A stretch of 64,000 nt of DNA. Source: UBA3263 sp964586765. GTDB lineage: Bacteria; Bacteroidota; Bacteroidia; Bacteroidales; Muribaculaceae. The stretch is taken from NCBI GenBank assembly GCA_964586765.1, contig CAZPHN010000002.1:62001-126000 (forward strand). Reading direction: 5' to 3'. Every line of letters starts with the position of its first letter. Position 1 is the first letter of the stretch. Shown one piece after another: positions 7,963 through 15,714 of this stretch. The translations under genes and the position numbers were made by a program. Below the pieces are notes generated by a model. It was not told the origin of the DNA. It saw only the letters and a list, made by a program, of their open reading frames with translations, and searched no databases.

Positions 7963-10325
7963 AAACACTTCAATATCAACAGGATGCGATTAAGAAACTT
8001 ACGGACAAGACCGTTAAACTCTTAAACCTCGTCGGCTCACGGCGGAAGATTGTATTCGAGGCACCGACCGGAGCAGGAAAGACTGTTATGACTTGCCAAA
8101 CACTTGCCAATATCGTTGACGAACTGCGTACCCGCAGCGACAGTCGATATAAGGAATGTGCCTTTATATGGTTTGCTCCGCGCAAACTACATCTGCAAAG
8201 CTATATGAGCCTTAAAGGGGCTTTCGGAGAAACCCGCAAACTTACCCCTGTTATGTTTGACGAACTCGACCAAAGCGAGGGCATTCAGCCGGGTGAAATC
8301 CTTTTTGTGAACTGGGAAAGCGTCAATAAGGAGAAAAACGTAATGGTGCGCGACAGCGAAAGCAGCGCGTCTATATATGAAATAACCCGAAGGACACAGC
8401 AAGAACTCGGCTTACCAATCATTGCCATTATAGACGAGGAACATATGTTTTGGTCTAACAACGCCGACAAGACCCGACAGGTTCTTGAACGTATCAATCC
8501 AGCTATCGAGCTTCGCATCTCAGCGACACCGAAGACTGTTCGCCCCGATGCGCTTTACAAGGTTGACCGTCAGGATGTCATTGCCGCCGAGATGATAAAG
8601 AAAGAGGCGGTGCTTAATCCTGAAATTGACGTGAACGCCAATGAAGATGAAATCGCCCTGAATGAGAGACTGATTAAGGTTGCCCTTGAAAAACGCGAAG
8701 AAATTGCTCAGGCTTACAAAGCGGAAGGTGTAAACATTAACCCTCTGCTGCTTATCCAACTTCCGAATGACAAAAAAGAATCGATGACTACGGAAGATGA
8801 AAAAGTTGCCGAGCAGGTAAAGACATACCTGAGATATATGCACGACATTACCGAGGAAAACGGTAAACTTGCCGTATGGCTATCTAACGAAAAGTCTAAT
8901 CTTGATGGACTTGAAAAGCCCGACAATATTGCTCAGGTGCTTCTTTTTAAGGAGGCTATTGCATTGGGTTGGGATTGTCCGCGAGCCTCCGTACTGCTTA
9001 TTTTCCGTAAATTATCGAGCGATGAGTTTACTATTCAGACCGTTGGACGCATACTTCGTATGCCTCAGCAACGCCATTATCCCAACGAGCTATTAAATTA
9101 CGGCTATGTTTATACCGACCTTGCCAAGGATAAAATAAACATAAGTTCTGCCGATGCAAATTATATTTTGAAAGATACACTCGTAGCGCATCGCCGAGCT
9201 AATCTTTTCAATGTGTTGCTTAAATCCGCATACTCCGAGCGACCGAACATCGAACGTAACTATCTTGGTCCCGATTTCCGTCAGGTTCTTTACGATACCG
9301 CCACCGAGTTTTGGAAACTCGAACAGGGTGCTGGACTTTTCTCCATTACAGAACTCGCCGCTATGCGTGATGAAGATGAAGAATACCAACCTCTACCTGA
9401 AACCGATGATAATACCATCAATGAAAATCGTCGCCGCGTAAGAAACTCTATTCGTCTTGATGTCAAAACTATCAATATCGAAATCCCTAAAGATGTTCAT
9501 TTCCAAAACGAGGTGCAGACCTTAAGTGTGAATCGTGTCAAATTTGCCCGAACCACTAGTGAGATTGACGGCGTTTTCCTTGCTTATATCGATAGTAAGG
9601 GAGGGCAATTTGAACGTAAGGGACGCACCGATAAGATTGCAGGTTTCCTTACCGAACTTATTGCTGATTTCTTTGGTATCTACGAAACCGACGCGATGAA
9701 AGTTGTGTTGTATCACGAAAATCGCCCGAAATTTGACAGATTGCTCGAAACGGCTCTTGAAAAATATGCCCGAAAACGCCAGATTGCCGCCGCTCGTGCC
9801 GCCGCCGCTCGAGTATATAAAGAACATGAATGGGAGGTGCCTGAAAAACGTGTGTATGACTCGGAAACCAATCACCCGACAGAGGGTAAAAATCACGCGT
9901 TGTTGCCCTTTATCCAACTTAACACCGCCTCAAATCCTGAAAAGGAATTTGTGAAATTCCTCGAAGCTAATTCGCAGTACATTGACTGGTGGTATAAGAA
10001 CGGAGACAGCGGAAAAGCGAATTATGCCGTTGAATATCACAAAGGCGAGGGTGGCGAAAAGGCTCTTTTCTATGTCGATTTCGTTATCCGCATGAAGAAC
10101 GGTCATATATATCTTTTCGACACTAAAAGTATAGGAAGCGATATTTTTGCCGTAGACAAGCATAATGCGCTTTTGCGATATATTGCAGAAAATACGACAG
10201 CGGAACAACCGCTTGCCGGAGGTGTGATTGTACAGCGAGGCTCTAATTGGCTGTATAGTCCTAAGCCAATCTTGAATACAACCGACACTCTTGAATGGAG
10301 CTGTTTCTATCCTCAGCAAGCATAA
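7959..10325 (+). CDS. res: Type III restriction-modification system, restriction/helicase subunit (Res)
   Basis: A 788-residue SF2 helicase-nuclease. Walker A is EAPTGAGKT (residues 34-42), the Walker B box is IIDEEH (about 158-162), the SAT motif follows in RISATPKT, and the arginine-finger motif VI is QTVGRILRMPQ. Near the C-terminus FYVDFVIR followed by LFDTKS (about residues 705-723) looks like the PD-(D/E)xK nuclease core, with Asp in place of the usual Glu before x-Lys. ATP-driven translocation or sliding leads to cutting between two unmethylated head-to-head sites. The protein is somewhat shorter than classical Res subunits (about 970 residues), but all core motifs are present. Confidence 0.92.
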   Translation: MKTLQYQQDAIKKLTDKTVKLLNLVGSRRKIVFEAPTGAGKTVMTCQTLANIVDELRTRSDSRYKECAFIWFAPRKLHLQSYMSLKGAFGETRKLTPVMFDELDQSEGIQPGEILFVNWESVNKEKNVMVRDSESSASIYEITRRTQQELGLPIIAIIDEEHMFWSNNADKTRQVLERINPAIELRISATPKTVRPDALYKVDRQDVIAAEMIKKEAVLNPEIDVNANEDEIALNERLIKVALEKREEIAQAYKAEGVNINPLLLIQLPNDKKESMTTEDEKVAEQVKTYLRYMHDITEENGKLAVWLSNEKSNLDGLEKPDNIAQVLLFKEAIALGWDCPRASVLLIFRKLSSDEFTIQTVGRILRMPQQRHYPNELLNYGYVYTDLAKDKINISSADANYILKDTLVAHRRANLFNVLLKSAYSERPNIERNYLGPDFRQVLYDTATEFWKLEQGAGLFSITELAAMRDEDEEYQPLPETDDNTINENRRRVRNSIRLDVKTINIEIPKDVHFQNEVQTLSVNRVKFARTTSEIDGVFLAYIDSKGGQFERKGRTDKIAGFLTELIADFFGIYETDAMKVVLYHENRPKFDRLLETALEKYARKRQIAAARAAAARVYKEHEWEVPEKRVYDSETNHPTEGKNHALLPFIQLNTASNPEKEFVKFLEANSQYIDWWYKNGDSGKANYAVEYHKGEGGEKALFYVDFVIRMKNGHIYLFDTKSIGSDIFAVDKHNALLRYIAENTTAEQPLAGGVIVQRGSNWLYSPKPILNTTDTLEWSCFYPQQA

Positions 10326-10374
10326 ACTCAAGGTATATCATAAAACTAAAATTAACGAAATACGCATTATATAA

Positions 10375-11223
10375 ATGTTTAAAGCAAACGTATATAAGAT
10401 AATGATAGGCGGACCTTCAGATGTTCAAGATGAAGTCAGTATCGCTTTCGAGGTAATCCATAACTGGAACTACATTAATTCTTTTTTACATAGTCTTGTT
10501 CTTTTACCGTCTCATTGGTCTATTAATGCTTACCCTACACTTCGTAAGAAACCTCAAAAAGCCCTTGACGAACAGCTCGTTGAAAAAAGCGATATGTTAA
10601 TTTCTGTCTTTGGTTCTAGAATCGGTACGCCCACTGACGATTATATAAGTGGAACTGTGGAGGAAATTGAGGAACATCTAAAAGAAGACAAGCCTGTTAT
10701 GGTATTCTTTAGCAAGAATATTGACAAATCCAAAACTAATGCTGAGCAGATTAGTAAGCTTCTCTCATTTCAAGAAGATATGTACTCACGTGGTCTCTGC
10801 GATGAATATGCTGATTTAGCGGAGTTCAAAAACAAGCTAACCGATAAATTAGCTCTATATGTTAATGATAATTTTTTCGGATTAAGGGCACTTGATGAAA
10901 ATCCTTTCAATCAAATGCCCAAAGTAACTGGCAAAACGTCTATTCTTAAAGAATCTGATATTGAGAATTTAAAGAAGTGGATTGAGTCAGGGAGTGCTGA
11001 GTCCCACTCAATAGATTTTATAGGAGATCAATCAATAATAAAATTAGGCAGAAATCAAATCAATCTCGCAAATGGTCGAGAGAAGGTGGCATGGAATGGC
11101 TTTTTCGAACGACTGCTTGAAGTGGGGTTTATTGAGATTTTTGGCTATACAAATAAACAAAATAAACCGAAGTATCGCTTAAAAGAGGCTGCGTATGATT
11201 TTATAGATTCGATTTCTTCTTGA
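10375..11223 (+). CDS. DUF4062 (TIR-like fold) protein with C-terminal winged-helix-like region
   Basis: The N-terminal 150 residues match DUF4062: KIMIGGPSDVQDE, then LLPSHWSINAYP, KSDMLISVFGSRIGTPT, SGTVEEIEEH and KPVMVFFS. This domain has a TIR/SEFIR-like flavodoxin fold and is often joined to NTPase or nuclease modules in prokaryotic conflict systems. The remaining residues (about 190-282) look like a helical, possibly winged-helix, DNA- or protein-binding region. No transmembrane segment is visible. It starts 49 bases after res, on the same strand and before the terminator at 11332, so it is probably part of the RM operon. A role as defence effector or RM accessory is inference. Confidence 0.75.
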   Translation: MFKANVYKIMIGGPSDVQDEVSIAFEVIHNWNYINSFLHSLVLLPSHWSINAYPTLRKKPQKALDEQLVEKSDMLISVFGSRIGTPTDDYISGTVEEIEEHLKEDKPVMVFFSKNIDKSKTNAEQISKLLSFQEDMYSRGLCDEYADLAEFKNKLTDKLALYVNDNFFGLRALDENPFNQMPKVTGKTSILKESDIENLKKWIESGSAESHSIDFIGDQSIIKLGRNQINLANGREKVAWNGFFERLLEVGFIEIFGYTNKQNKPKYRLKEAAYDFIDSISS

Positions 11224-11331
11224 TTTATGTGAGATTGATTCTAATAATCAGCAGACTTTATTCTAATTTCTTTAAACTCGCATAAAATGTTATTATTTGA
11301 TGCGTAAAGTGTGTGAAAGTTTGCTATAATG

Positions 11332-11358
11332 TTCCCTCAAAGTGAGGGAATTTTCTTT
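11332..11358 (+). terminator. Intrinsic terminator after the RM/DUF4062 operon
   Basis: TTCCCTCA and TGAGGGAA pair perfectly around a 3-base loop and are followed by TTTTCTTT. It lies about 110 bases after the DUF4062 stop and marks the 3' end of the island's transcript. Confidence 0.8.
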
Positions 11359-11596
11359 GAGGCGGGTTTCAGCAAGCGGGAGCTTGCCGTTTCATGGGGG
11401 ATTAGGGGCGGGTGATGCCGACGCCGGGGAGGGTTACTTTGCCGTCGATGATTTGGATGCCGGCGAAGGGATCGTTGGTATATGGTGTTGATTTTAGCTA
11501 TGGTCTGATTTATGAGAGGGACGATGCGTTCGGTGAGCCACAGATGTTTTCAAGCTTTTTTCCCCAACGCAATGGTGCGGATTACGGAAAATTTGT
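11359..11596. other. Intergenic region with a degraded gene end on the minus strand
   Basis: On the minus strand, roughly 11480-11405, one frame reads NDPFAGIQIIDGKVTLPGVG and a few further residues before a stop. The same frame has two stops a short distance upstream. It looks like the last 25 codons of a lost gene; the wording recalls C-termini of enolase-superfamily enzymes, but this is weak. A small GCAAGC/GCTTGC hairpin lies near 11371-11386. The plus-strand ORF across this region is not convincing. Confidence 0.35.
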
Positions 11597-11604
11597 TAAC
11601 TTTG
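11597..11604 (+). promoter_or_regulatory. Putative -7 element of the DUF4827 lipoprotein gene
   Basis: TAACTTTG fits the Bacteroidota -7 consensus, 69 bases before the ATG at 11673. A matching -33 element is not visible at the expected distance. Confidence 0.4.
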
Positions 11605-11672
11605 CGGTAGAGAAGTTAGTCAATGGGGGCTATGCTGTTCTGTTTTAATAGTTAATTTGTGGATTTTTTGCT

Positions 11673-12530
11673 ATGTATAGGAAGTTACTTTTGTTGATGC
11701 TTTTTCCGTTCATTTTTGCGGCTTGCGGCGATGAACCGGAGCTTGATTTGTTCCATCTTACTTTAGGTACAGAAGCCGATGCGGAGGTGGCAATGGGTGC
11801 ACACTCCGCCGAGGTGACCATCAATGGCTATGCACGGTGGATTGAGGTCGGTATTGCCGGAGATTTTGACTCTTACGTTCTCTCTGACAATATTCCGGAG
11901 TGGATTTCTATTTCTACGGTTACGACTCTACCTAATCGTTTTAAAATCAATGTGTCCGCACTTGATGGAAGCGACTCGCGCATTGCCACGGTAGGCTTCA
12001 CCGTTTTCAAAGGTAATCGGTCACAAACGGGGGCTGTTACTATCACACAGAATCCCTGTACCCTTGATGATTTGAAAAAGACCGAACTGCGGGCAATGAA
12101 GAAGTATCTGTCGAAGTTTGATGTGGTAGATAACGTGCCGGCAATTAATGATATTCAGGTCGGCTCTGTCGCGCCGTTCTATAAGCTGAATCCGGAGGGC
12201 ACAGTATATATGCAAGTTGTAAAGATGGGCACCGGACCTTCCGCAACCGACGGAGAGAAGATTTATTTCCGCTATATGCGATATAATCTTCTCTCATATC
12301 TGGAAAAAGGCGTTCTCCCCAATGGTGAGGGTAATCTCAACTCAGTGACGCAAGACGTCACGTCCTTTACCCTTGGCTCTACCTCTCAGTGGGGTATGGC
12401 AATCCAGATGCCGATGCTCTTAGGTTTACCCATTGATAGCGAAGTGAACCTTGTAGTGGCATCCGAAGCCGGAGTTACATCTGACGTAAGCTCCGTTACG
12501 CCGTTTCTTTATAATATCTGCTACTTCTAA
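11673..12530 (+). CDS. Lipoprotein with BACON-like and DUF4827 (FKBP-like) domains
   Basis: A 285-residue surface or periplasmic lipoprotein. The signal peptide ends in a lipobox (FIFAACGDEPE, Cys about residue 17). Residues about 30-125 look like a BACON-type beta-sandwich (WIEVGIAG... VTITQNP). Residues about 130-285 match DUF4827, a Bacteroidales family with an FKBP-like fold (LKKTELRAMKKYLSKFDVVD, then VYMQVVKMGTGP, then LPIDSEVNLVVASEAG). Prolyl isomerase activity has not been shown for this family as far as I know. It runs towards the convergent metallophosphoesterase gene, with 14 bases between the stops. Confidence 0.72.
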   Translation: MYRKLLLLMLFPFIFAACGDEPELDLFHLTLGTEADAEVAMGAHSAEVTINGYARWIEVGIAGDFDSYVLSDNIPEWISISTVTTLPNRFKINVSALDGSDSRIATVGFTVFKGNRSQTGAVTITQNPCTLDDLKKTELRAMKKYLSKFDVVDNVPAINDIQVGSVAPFYKLNPEGTVYMQVVKMGTGPSATDGEKIYFRYMRYNLLSYLEKGVLPNGEGNLNSVTQDVTSFTLGSTSQWGMAIQMPMLLGLPIDSEVNLVVASEAGVTSDVSSVTPFLYNICYF

Positions 12531-12544
12531 ATCGGGTTAAAGAA

Positions 12545-13702
12545 CTAATCAGCCGGGGTGCCGTCGGCGCGGAGGGTGCGGGTGGTGAGGGTCTTGCCGC
12601 GCTTTTCGATGATGGTCATCGTGGCTTGGTCGGGTCGGGGTCCGCCACCAACGATTACTTGCCAAGGGTTGCCTTCCGCTCCGGCGGGAATATTGCGGTG
12701 GGCGTGGGTGTGACCCACAATGTTGACGTCAAATTTGCCGTGACGCTTCAGCTCGTCGCCCCAGAGCTCGGTGCAGGGCTGATACTCGTCCGTATTGCCC
12801 CAGACGGGTATATGGTGGATAAGGACGCGGTTCTGTGCTTTCTTATAGGGCTTGGAGGTAAGTTCTTGGCGGAGGAAATCGAGCTGTTCGCGGCGCAGGG
12901 CGGTAAAGTCGTTCAGCCCGTAGTATACCCAAGTGTCATCAGGCTTATCCTCGCCGCAGTCAAGGGTCACGAAGCGTATGCCCGCAAGCGTGAATGCACC
13001 GTAGGTCTTGCCTCCCGGACGGTCAAAGAGCGACGGCATTCCGGAGGAGTAGGCATTGCGGATTTCGTGGTTGCCACGGATAAAGAGCGAGGGGTTCTCG
13101 GCGAGATTAAACGTGCGGGCAAGGTGGTGGAGCTCATCGATGGCGGCTTCGCGCGATGGCGGCTCGGAAAGGCAGTCGCCGTTGAAAATGATGAGGTCGT
13201 GAGGAATAGAATCGGCGAGCTTAGCCATGGCGGCGATTGTCGGGCGGTAGTTATGCAGGTCGTTGAGCACAATGACGGTAAAGTCGCCTGAATTTTCCTG
13301 CGGCACGGTGAACCGATAGAATGGAGTTACGCTTTCGCGCCCGAATTTCTTAGAATAGGCTTTGTTTTCAAAGATTTCGCGTGCGCGTACGCGATAGAAA
13401 TATGTCTGCCCGGGAATGAGCGAGTCAAGGCGTACCTTATGCTCAATATCGTGGACCACCTCCTGACCGGCAAGCAGCTGTCGGCTGCTTCGCAGCGCAG
13501 TGGTGTCGGTACCGAACTCAACGGCGGTAGTGCATAGCCCGTGGGTCTGATACATGACGGTTGCCCCGTCGGGGGTAACATTTTGCAGATAAGGCTCATA
13601 TCTGAACAACACACTATCCGGAACCTGCTGGGCAGCGGCAGCAGCCGCACATCCGACCGCCGCAAGCATCGTAATCAAAGTTTTAGCAAAAAACGTCTTC
13701 AT
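12545..13702 (-). CDS. Secreted metallophosphoesterase with N-terminal Ig-like domain
   Basis: A 385-residue protein with a signal peptide (MKTFFAKTLITMLAAVGCAA). An N-terminal fibronectin/purple-acid-phosphatase-type beta domain follows (about residues 30-130: RYEPYLQNVTPDGATVMY...FYRVRAREI). The calcineurin-like phosphoesterase domain shows all metal-binding boxes: NDLHNY, FNGDCLSEPP, IRGNHEIRNA, IHHIPVW and VGHTHAH. These bind two metal ions for phosphoester cleavage in the periplasm. The substrate is unknown; nucleotides and phosphorylated glycans are both plausible. It is transcribed alone as far as can be seen. Confidence 0.88.
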   Translation of the reverse strand: MKTFFAKTLITMLAAVGCAAAAAAQQVPDSVLFRYEPYLQNVTPDGATVMYQTHGLCTTAVEFGTDTTALRSSRQLLAGQEVVHDIEHKVRLDSLIPGQTYFYRVRAREIFENKAYSKKFGRESVTPFYRFTVPQENSGDFTVIVLNDLHNYRPTIAAMAKLADSIPHDLIIFNGDCLSEPPSREAAIDELHHLARTFNLAENPSLFIRGNHEIRNAYSSGMPSLFDRPGGKTYGAFTLAGIRFVTLDCGEDKPDDTWVYYGLNDFTALRREQLDFLRQELTSKPYKKAQNRVLIHHIPVWGNTDEYQPCTELWGDELKRHGKFDVNIVGHTHAHRNIPAGAEGNPWQVIVGGGPRPDQATMTIIEKRGKTLTTRTLRADGTPAD

Positions 13703-13753
13703 AACGTCACAAATTTACGAACTTTTCCGCAAACAGACAACCTCCTGACGGGT

Positions 13754-14249
13754 GCGATACATTTCTTCCTTTATGCCGCCTTTTTCAAGGAAAATAGCTT
13801 TTGCTCTCTCAATAACGCAATAGAGCATATGCAAAATGCTTCCGGTGACCGTTGGCGCAACTTGTGGAGATATAGTCGTCGGGGTTATCGTGGGTTCTGG
13901 AGAAATTGCGTACCTATAATGTCCTGACATCCTCCTTATCCCATAGTTGCAAGTTATGATGACGGATAAAGTCGCGGTAATCTTCTCTAAGTTCGCCAAG
14001 ACTCGCTTTGGCAATATTAGTCAGCTTGATTTCAGTTTCGCGGGAGGTTGCGGCAGGCATTGACCCTTCAACAATGTTCTGCTTGCAACTGCGAGCCGTC
14101 TGTACCATCTGGTCTACCGTTCGGTCACGCTATTTGTCAAGATAGGTCTTGACAAATAGGTCTGTAAGGTCTACGATTATGAGAGAAAGCTTGTAGACAT
14201 TCCAATCCTCGTATTTGCCGGTAGGTCTTATGAAGTCAATATTTGCCAT
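13754..14249 (-). pseudogene. Decayed copy of the four-helix-bundle suffix gene
   Basis: This is a damaged duplicate of the intact gene at 18623-19195, in the same orientation. Compared with the intact copy, the Tyr codon in DKYRDRTV is a TAG stop. A block of about 40 bases is missing near 13830, and the segment at about 13860-13875 carries a 2-base insertion that shifts the frame. The similarity continues through the upstream region to about 14313, including a promoter-like TATATTTG (14266-14273, minus strand). It forms the left edge of the RiPP locus. Confidence 0.8.
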
Positions 14250-14313
14250 TGTGGTAATTTTAGCGCAAATATATTGATTTTCCACCTACCGTCGCAACTT
14301 TTCTGCCAACTTT
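13754..14313. repeat. Left direct repeat flanking the RiPP locus
   Basis: This segment and 18668-19259 are homologous over their whole length in the same orientation. They comprise the four-helix-bundle reading frame and about 60 bases upstream. The copies lie about 4.35 kb apart and enclose the RiPP genes and the MBOAT fragment. Confidence 0.75.
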
Positions 14314-14338
14314 AGGTCTCGCTGCCACGAAAGATGAA

Positions 14339-14365
14339 CACCCCGGAGCTATATACCCCGGGGTG
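14339..14365 (-). terminator. GC-rich hairpin after the precursor peptide gene
   Basis: CACCCCGG and CCGGGGTG pair around an 11-base loop, about 20 bases past the stop of the 44-aa gene. The U-tract is weak (TTCATCTTTC), so it may act as a terminator, a 3' RNA-stabilising hairpin, or both. Confidence 0.6.
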
Positions 14366-14384
14366 CAGAAAGGGTTGTCGTAGA

Positions 14385-14519
14385 TTAGTCTCCTACGATA
14401 CCTGAGCAGTTAGTACACATCGAGCAGTGTACCGGAGTGATGACGCGCTTGTCGCTGTCAACTGTTGAAGCGATGCGCTTAGCCTCTTGAAGAGTGGCTA
14501 GTCCTACCATTTCTTGCAT
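14385..14519 (-). CDS. Putative RiPP precursor peptide, 44 residues, Cys-rich C-terminus
   Basis: This short ORF has a leader-like N-terminal half (MQEMVGLATLQEAKRIASTV, amphipathic and charged). A linker with DSDKR precedes a C-terminal core VHCSMCTNCSGIVGD. Cysteines 32, 35 and 38 form C-x2-C-x2-C with Ser, Thr and Asn between them, all possible substrates for azoline formation (YcaO) or radical SAM crosslinking. It starts 46 bases downstream of the radical SAM stop and is followed at once by a strong hairpin. A second Met at residue 4 is an alternative start. There is no GG leader-cleavage motif. The precursor role is inferred from size, composition and position beside two peptide-modifying enzymes. 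Confidence 0.75.
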   Translation of the reverse strand: MQEMVGLATLQEAKRIASTVDSDKRVITPVHCSMCTNCSGIVGD

Positions 14520-14559
14520 AGTGAAATTGGATTAATTGGTTAATAAATAGAGAAAATGT

Positions 14560-14575
14560 ATTCGCTCAAGCGAAT
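14560..14575 (-). other. Inverted repeat spanning the radical SAM stop codon
   Basis: ATTCGCT and AGCGAAT pair around a 2-base loop. It could be an RNA processing or attenuation point between the enzyme genes and the precursor gene, which would need more transcript or protein than the enzymes. The function is inferred. Confidence 0.4.
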
Positions 14576-15714
14576 AAGAAGTCTGTTTGATGTACAAGTT
14601 CATAAGCCTTAATTACAGCATCGAGCTTTTCGATTGATTCTTTGTCAAGTGTATCCTTGCGTCTCATGAAATATTGAATCTGAAAGCTTGATATAACCTG
14701 CAATTCGGTCAGTAACATCTTGCACTTGAACATATTGCGATTTTTAACATCGCCCCTGTCAAGTAAGTTGTAGCCATAGCAAGTACGACATAATTTGGCT
14801 ATCGGACAAGCAAGACAATCCGAGTCAATGAGTGAGGAGTCATCATTAAAATCAATCTTATGATTGTCAATCTTGTATTCATCGTTCTGCCGCACAATCG
14901 GTATGAACAGATGGCACGGATAAGGGGTACCGTCCGTATCATACGTCAGGGTCTTTGTCGCGCATCCACAGTTTTTTGGTGGGACTTTCACATTATACAG
15001 GAGTCGTTCAAAAGGCATATCGAAAGGCTGTTCGATTTTATATTGCGGATTATTGAGATAAAACTCGGCGATATCGAGCAATTGGTTACGGTATATGTCA
15101 GCATCCTGCTGATTCCAATCTATACCTTCGGCTAACGATGATGTTATACGGTATCCCTTTTCGGTCAGTGATATAATTCCTTTTGCATAGTTGGATATAG
15201 TATCTTTCGAAAGCGTCATCTTGAAATATGTATTGGGCCAGTTCCGGACAATATATTCAAGCGGTAAGATTTCTGTTGAAATACCGCGTGTTGAACGGTG
15301 CATATCTTCATCGCCATCAATTGAAAGCACGACTCTAAAATCATATTTACGTTCGGTAAACCATTCTAAGATTTCAGGCGTGAAGAGAGTTCCGTTACTG
15401 GTCATCTGGAACATGACCGGAATCCCGGGGTCGTTTTCTTTAACCCACTGATAGACTTGCTTAATCAAAGGAAAATTCTTTAGAGGTTCACCCCCGAAAA
15501 ATTCTATTGCCAATCGGGCTTTAGGGTCTTCCTGACTCTGGCGAAACCCATTGAATTCCTTGATTAAAATTTCTTTAGCCGTATCGAAGGTCATAAATTG
15601 TTTGCCGATATGCTTATGTTGTTCAAAGCAATATGTGCAGTTTAGATTGCAACCGTGGGTAACGACCAAGGAAACTATTCGTTCGGTCTTATAGTCTTTC
15701 GATGTCGTAATCAT
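14566..15714 (-). CDS. SPASM-domain radical SAM peptide maturase
   Basis: 382 residues. The SAM [4Fe-4S] motif is THGCNLNCTYCFEQ (Cys 22, 26, 29), followed by EFFGGEPL and SIDGDEDMH as in peptide-modifying radical SAM enzymes. The C-terminal SPASM-type region has Cys 249, 251, 267, 300, 303, 309, 312 and 331 (CLACPIAKLCRTCYGYN), enough for two auxiliary iron-sulfur clusters. Such enzymes make thioether or C-C crosslinks, or epimerise residues, in ribosomal peptides. Its start overlaps the YcaO stop by 4 bases and the precursor gene follows, so it probably acts on that peptide. A perfect ATTCGCT/AGCGAAT inverted repeat (14560-14575) spans its stop codon. Confidence 0.9.
   Translation of the reverse strand: MITTSKDYKTERIVSLVVTHGCNLNCTYCFEQHKHIGKQFMTFDTAKEILIKEFNGFRQSQEDPKARLAIEFFGGEPLKNFPLIKQVYQWVKENDPGIPVMFQMTSNGTLFTPEILEWFTERKYDFRVVLSIDGDEDMHRSTRGISTEILPLEYIVRNWPNTYFKMTLSKDTISNYAKGIISLTEKGYRITSSLAEGIDWNQQDADIYRNQLLDIAEFYLNNPQYKIEQPFDMPFERLLYNVKVPPKNCGCATKTLTYDTDGTPYPCHLFIPIVRQNDEYKIDNHKIDFNDDSSLIDSDCLACPIAKLCRTCYGYNLLDRGDVKNRNMFKCKMLLTELQVISSFQIQYFMRRKDTLDKESIEKLDAVIKAYELVHQTDFLFA

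Noticed and set aside
11412..11648. A 78-residue plus-strand ORF
   Set aside because: It begins on the antisense of a degraded gene end, crosses the TAACTTTG promoter element and has no protein-like conservation visible.
12626..13291. A 221-residue plus-strand ORF opposite the metallophosphoesterase
   Set aside because: The minus-strand frame has a signal peptide and all phosphoesterase motifs; the plus frame has none.
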